Shown piece after piece: positions 60,001-64,000 of a stretch of 64,000 nucleotides of DNA. Source of the stretch: Gamsiella multidivaricata (lineage: Eukaryota > Mortierellomycota > Mortierellomycetes > Mortierellales > Mortierellaceae). Within the stretch, counting starts at the first letter, position 1. Each line of letters opens with the position of its first letter. The DNA is taken from the NCBI RefSeq assembly GCF_025024155.1, contig NW_026251741.1, forward strand, positions 186,001 through 250,000, read 5' to 3'. The position numbers were made by a program, and so were the translations under genes. The notes under the pieces were generated by a model, which did no database searches, was not told where the DNA came from, and worked only from the letters and a program-made list of their open reading frames with translations.

Positions 60001-61323
60001 TCCGTTGCGGAGCGCAGAAATACCGTCGGCCACGGAATACTCAGGCTTGATCCATTTCAGAATGTCTGCGTCGATTACATCGCCATCGTAAGCAAAGAAG
60101 TTGCGGTCGGGGTTGGTAATGTTGTCCCAGGTATAGTAAGCAGGCGAGTTGTATTTGCTCTTCAAGCTCCTCCAGGCGTTACGGTCTGCTTGGGATGCGT
60201 GGCAACCGAGCCCACTTTTATCCACTGTTGCATTTACTGGAGTGATGCCGTCAATGCTGCGCATAACACATGGGAAGTAGTAGTTCGCCTGGTTGTCATT
60301 GGCGGCAGCTGGGGTATTTCTGACGATGAAATCTTGGCAAGCACCACCAGCGGCCTCCTGAAACAAGAACGAAGCATCCATGCCCTTGGCTCCATACGTT
60401 GGGACGTTCATAATGTCGACGGACTCGAGCGAGATATCCTTGTCGATAGGCGGATGCATGAAATCTGCTGGTTGAAGGTAGTAGCCCATGCCTTGGACAA
60501 TGACATCCGTGTCCCGAGACCCAGCAACGAACTTTCCTGACTGATCGTCCTGGCACAACGCCTGTTGCAATCCGAACGTCAAGAAGGCCACAGCCAAGAC
60601 CATCATGACAATGAGTGACACCAACGCAATCTTCTCGCGCCATGCCCTCTGGATCTCGAGGGTGTGCATGCCTAATGGTATTCCCAGCCACACATTTCTG
60701 TCAGTCAATATGCTCGCGTATTGGTCCGTCTACAGATCCTTCGAGTACACAGGAAACTGATGTCGAGAAATAAAGAATGATCACCCACCACAAGACTTGA
60801 GAAGCGCTGCTGGGAAGCAGCAGGTAAGGGCGTTGTAGTAAATGACCCACTTGGAGGGCCATTCCCGCTCTTGTTTCAAACTTTTGAGCCCCTCGAACCC
60901 TTTGCGCTTGCTCGTGCTAGGTTTTGCCTTGAGGCGTGGTTGACCGGGTTTCTCTGGCTCACGGCCAAGGACGCTCTTACCGCGACGCACGCCCCCCGTC
61001 CGATTCACCGGGGCACCCGTGGGATCAGCGCCAGTGGTCGATGCCTGGATTCGAATATTAGATCCATCCAGGTTTTGTGTGGCGTTGCGGTAGTGATACT
61101 GGGGATGGTTGCGGTCAACACGTTCGCGCTCGGGTCTGACGAGCGACTTTTGCCGCTTAAAGTTGGTCGGCCGCCTTGTGGTGGTGGCCGCAGTGGTGGT
61201 TGTGTCTGCGTTCGGAGATGCGCCTACAGCATGAGCTGACTGCCGCTTACCCTGGGGCTCTTCGTACGATAACGCGTGAGCTTCCACATCCTGATGAGGT
61301 GGGTTCATTTCGTCTGTGCGCAT
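57040..61323 (-). CDS. Chitin synthase, division 2 / class IV type
   Basis: Three exons, 61323-60789, 60671-58678 and 58584-57040, giving 1357 residues. A disordered, basic N-terminus (about 150 residues) leads to [21 protein letters not shown] and [23 protein letters not shown], the paired N-terminal membrane helices of class IV enzymes. A lumenal/extracytosolic part and a further helix ([22 protein letters not shown]) precede the glycosyltransferase-2 core, with [36 protein letters not shown] (about 844), [17 protein letters not shown] (about 961-970) and the hallmark QRRRW (about 1002-1006). At least four C-terminal membrane helices and a Pro/Gly-rich tail follow. The enzyme polymerises UDP-GlcNAc into chitin at the plasma membrane; class IV enzymes are the major bulk-chitin synthases (yeast Chs3). 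It is the last gene in the window. Confidence 0.94.
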
Positions 61324-64000
61324 GTTGTATGGACTATAGTTAGATGATAATAAAATGGGTGCAGATCACTTAGTTACTACTGCAAAACCACTCTTTTTAA
61401 AGAGGGATGTGCATGGCATAGGTGGCATAAACATATGCATGCTCCTGAGGCGGAAAAAACCCTTCGGATAATCACAGATGCGGGTGGGGAGTAAGAGGAT
61501 AAAAAGAAAAGATGTGCATGATCAACCTACTTGGAAAATCTTCCTGGGTATTACTTGAGAATAGGGTAAATGTAGAGTTCGGGCACTAGTGCCTTATCGG
61601 TGCTACAAGTCAGATATATAAGCGAACGTTAAAAACAAAGACAAAAAAAAATAGTAACAGACTGGAAGGGATGATGGATCCCGATATGGATCAGTCAGTT
61701 CGCGATCGATCCTTTTTCCTGGGGCCACATTCCAATTGCGGAGACCAATGTAGATACGAATGCTTGATCACTGACATCGCGTGGCCGGGAATAAGCAGTA
61801 AAAATAATTCAGGGGATAAAGAGTGGAAAAGGGAGGGATACTGCGCAGGACGAAACACAGAAACTTTCGCTGTTCTTAGCGATTTAAAAATAGGTTTTGG
61901 AGTCTAAGACGCATTTGGCACAACGGTGCGTTCGTTCGTCAGGGCCCCTGCCCACGCAAGGACGATGATGAAATTAGGGGAAGAAAATACCAAGGATGCA
62001 CGATGCACGATGCACGATGCAGCATCTTAGTGTCGCCTTTTTCTCTTCTTTCTTCTCTTTCTTTTTTTTTTTCTTTTTTTGTATGTGTGAGAGAGCGAGG
62101 GAGGAGGAAAACATGCAGTGGAGAGGGTCTAATTCTTGTGCTGGTTGTTTGTTTGGGAGTCCAGAGAGCATTGATATTTAAGCATTCTGTCAGAATGACA
62201 TTATCGTGCTCCTCATCCTTTGAATTTAGCTCAATACCCAACGATGAGCAGCAGGGAAAAAGATAGAATACAAATAAAATGAAAACCTGTTCATCACAAC
62301 TGTACTTGTATTGAAAAGGGAAGAGTGGGACCGAGTGGGCTTAACTGAGTTCTGGTGTCGGGAGGAGAGGTCTTTGAAAGACAATGGCTCGGGTATGTGT
62401 CACGTAAAGGTGCCAGAAAAGTAGATAGGACGAGAGCAAGGTGGGGAAGCCGCCACGTGCGCTTGTTGGAACACAGCACCATACCTTTGAGACGTCGGAC
62501 TAAACTACAGGTGAAGGAGACAGAAGAAACGGAAAACCTGTCCGCGAGGAGATGTATGCAGACGTGTAAGAAAGATATGGGATTAGATGACACAGATAAT
62601 GTATAGATGCAAGGAGGATGCTGATCCAAGAGAACAGATCAAGAGCGGAAAGAATGATCGCAGCGGTGGTGGTTGAGAGCGGAGAGGAGGAGGAGGGAGG
62701 AGGAGGGAGGAAGAGTGCGGCAGTAAAGGGAATGGGTTGCTGTGAAAGATCACAAAGAGCCAAGTGAACAAAAAAAAAAAAGTAGAGTAGTGCGAGATAA
62801 GGCAAATATCGAGAGCGGTGCATATACCGCTGAGCTGAAACTATATATTTTTTCCTTCTAGTCAGCAAACAGGCGAACAGACAAACAAGCAGCACTAAGC
62901 AGCAAAAAAGGTAAGAAAAGGCAGAACAAGAACAGGGGCAATTGACACAAGGATACAGTCAATATCTTCGGTTTGAGGAGGTATCTTCATGCTATGGCCC
63001 CCGACCCATCCACAAATCCTTAAGTAATATAGCACAGATGTAACCAGTGTATGTCCTACATGCAAAACTGTATGTACCGCACAAGGTGCGTGTGTCGCAT
63101 TACAGAGTAGAGAAGAGAAGTATAACACCAACACTTGAGAAGAGGAATTGATAGATCGTCGGCCAGGTTGTCTTCGATAACTCTTTGTAGCAGTTTTATG
63201 AAGAAAAGAGTTTGCTCCACATGGCTGCTGTTATCCCTGTAGGTACATAGCCGACGATATTGAACACTGCCACTATTTCCCTTTTTCAAAAAAGCCCTCC
63301 CCTTCACTCACCTCTCCTAACCTCCCCAAGGCTTTTCGAAACTCTCCAGCATATACAGAATACTATTAAGAAAGACAGACACTCAATACCCATGCACAAG
63401 CGCACATACAGGGCATTTAACTCAGATGGAGAGGCGAAACGCGCGTATAACACCCACTCGGAGTTCAGAGAGGAGGACAGGGCAGGCATGTGGTTGGTCG
63501 GTTGATGATCAAGGCGGTGTAAATATAGCCATCAAAAAAGTCCGTAAAAACATGCAAACACTTCAACCACATACCAGTGCGACAAAAGAAAGAGAGGTGT
63601 AAAGTGGATAGAAGCGCCGACCTCTCAGAGAGCGTAGAAGGCGAGAGAAAGTTTTTTACCGGGAGTAGTGTGCGTGTAGTGGCCAGGCGTGTCTCTTATA
63701 GTCGAAGTCAAAGAGCAAAGCAATTGTAGGTAGAAGAGGAGTCCAGTACAGGCTCGAGGTGCAAGAGTAGGCTGGTAAAGCTTACTCTCAGGGAAAGGTC
63801 CGAGAAGGGGAATGGATGGAGGAGGTGTAGGGGAATGGATGGAGGAAGTGTAGGGGAATGGATGGAGGAGGTGTGTGAGGGTGGAATGGAGAAGTAGGTA
63901 GGAGTCCTTTGAGGACGTGCATTTACCTGCACCCGTTGGTCGAAGGGGTTGTCGGATAGATGATGAAAAGGACCCAGAGGTGGATGTATGATGGAGCAAT
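61324..64000. other. Long region without a supported gene, upstream of chitin synthase
   Basis: About 2.7 kb. It holds the chitin synthase promoter/leader, a GATGCAC tandem near 61994-62021, T-runs at 62057-62082, purine-rich tracts (62640-62720, 63800-63900) and a 23-bp tandem repeat near the right edge. A possible exon ending in CAG|GTAAAT (about 63925, minus strand) could belong to a gene starting beyond the window, but support is too weak to call. Confidence 0.55.
63807..63875. repeat. Three tandem copies of a 23-bp purine-rich unit
   Basis: GGGGAATGGATGGAGGAGGTGTA repeated at 63807, 63830 and 63853, with one G to A change and a diverged end. Confidence 0.9.

Noticed and set aside
57040..61323. 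Biosynthetic cluster around the P450, OPT and SDR genes
   Set aside because: The genes are 10-30 kb apart, interleaved with housekeeping genes, and no backbone synthase is present.

Overview
This is a eukaryotic nuclear window, almost certainly from a filamentous fungus. It has many short spliceosomal introns (GT..AG, mostly about 60-250 nt, often with poly-T runs before the acceptor), a class IV-type chitin synthase, a GPI-type cell-wall protein, tandem OPT transporters, a fungal P450 and a SulP transporter. The intron-rich style and one large family protein (N-terminal HHPGVVLDV-type module, coiled coil, FLCECG module, leucine-rich C-terminus) look to me like an early-diverging lineage such as Mortierellomycotina. 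That placement is recollection and inference, not proof. I spliced exons by hand from donor/acceptor sites, reading frame and protein conservation. Each spliced total is a multiple of three, but no transcripts were available.

Layout. 0-5 kb: a secreted triple-repeat protein (-) and an F-box/cysteine-rich protein (+). 5.5-12.5 kb: a SEC14-like lipid-transfer protein (+), a cytochrome P450 (+, 4 exons) and a convergent peptidyl-tRNA hydrolase (-, 6 exons). 13-19 kb: two tandem OPT transporter paralogues (-). 20-26 kb: a 5'-truncated, frameshifted copy (+) lying tail-to-tail with an intact 1123-residue paralogue (-). 26-33 kb: an Irc21-like cytochrome b5 protein (+), a HAD-like hydrolase (+) and an SLC26/SulP anion transporter (+). 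33-38.4 kb: a small membrane-anchored protein (-) and a proline-rich DUF202-like membrane protein (+), separated by about 3 kb with no convincing gene. 39.5-47.3 kb: a probable complex III subunit QCR10 (-), the PP2A catalytic subunit (+), an NADP-dependent SDR (+) and a carnitine acetyltransferase with a peroxisomal C-terminus (-). 48.5-61.3 kb: a poly-Q C2H2 zinc-finger factor (+), a secreted GPI-type low-complexity protein (-) and the chitin synthase (-). 61.3-64 kb: long leader/intergenic DNA with no supported gene.

Most genes are unrelated housekeeping or accessory genes, as expected in a fungal genome; I see no biosynthetic cluster. Two neighbourhoods have some functional logic. The chitin synthase and GPI protein are both cell-surface genes. 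The inverted pair of the large repeat-family protein looks like a rapidly evolving duplicated family with one decaying copy. The least ordinary elements are that pair, the PP2A C-terminus ending in DYFM, the peptidyl-tRNA hydrolase lacking the usual GHNG motif, the minisatellite-built GPI protein and the secreted triple-repeat protein.
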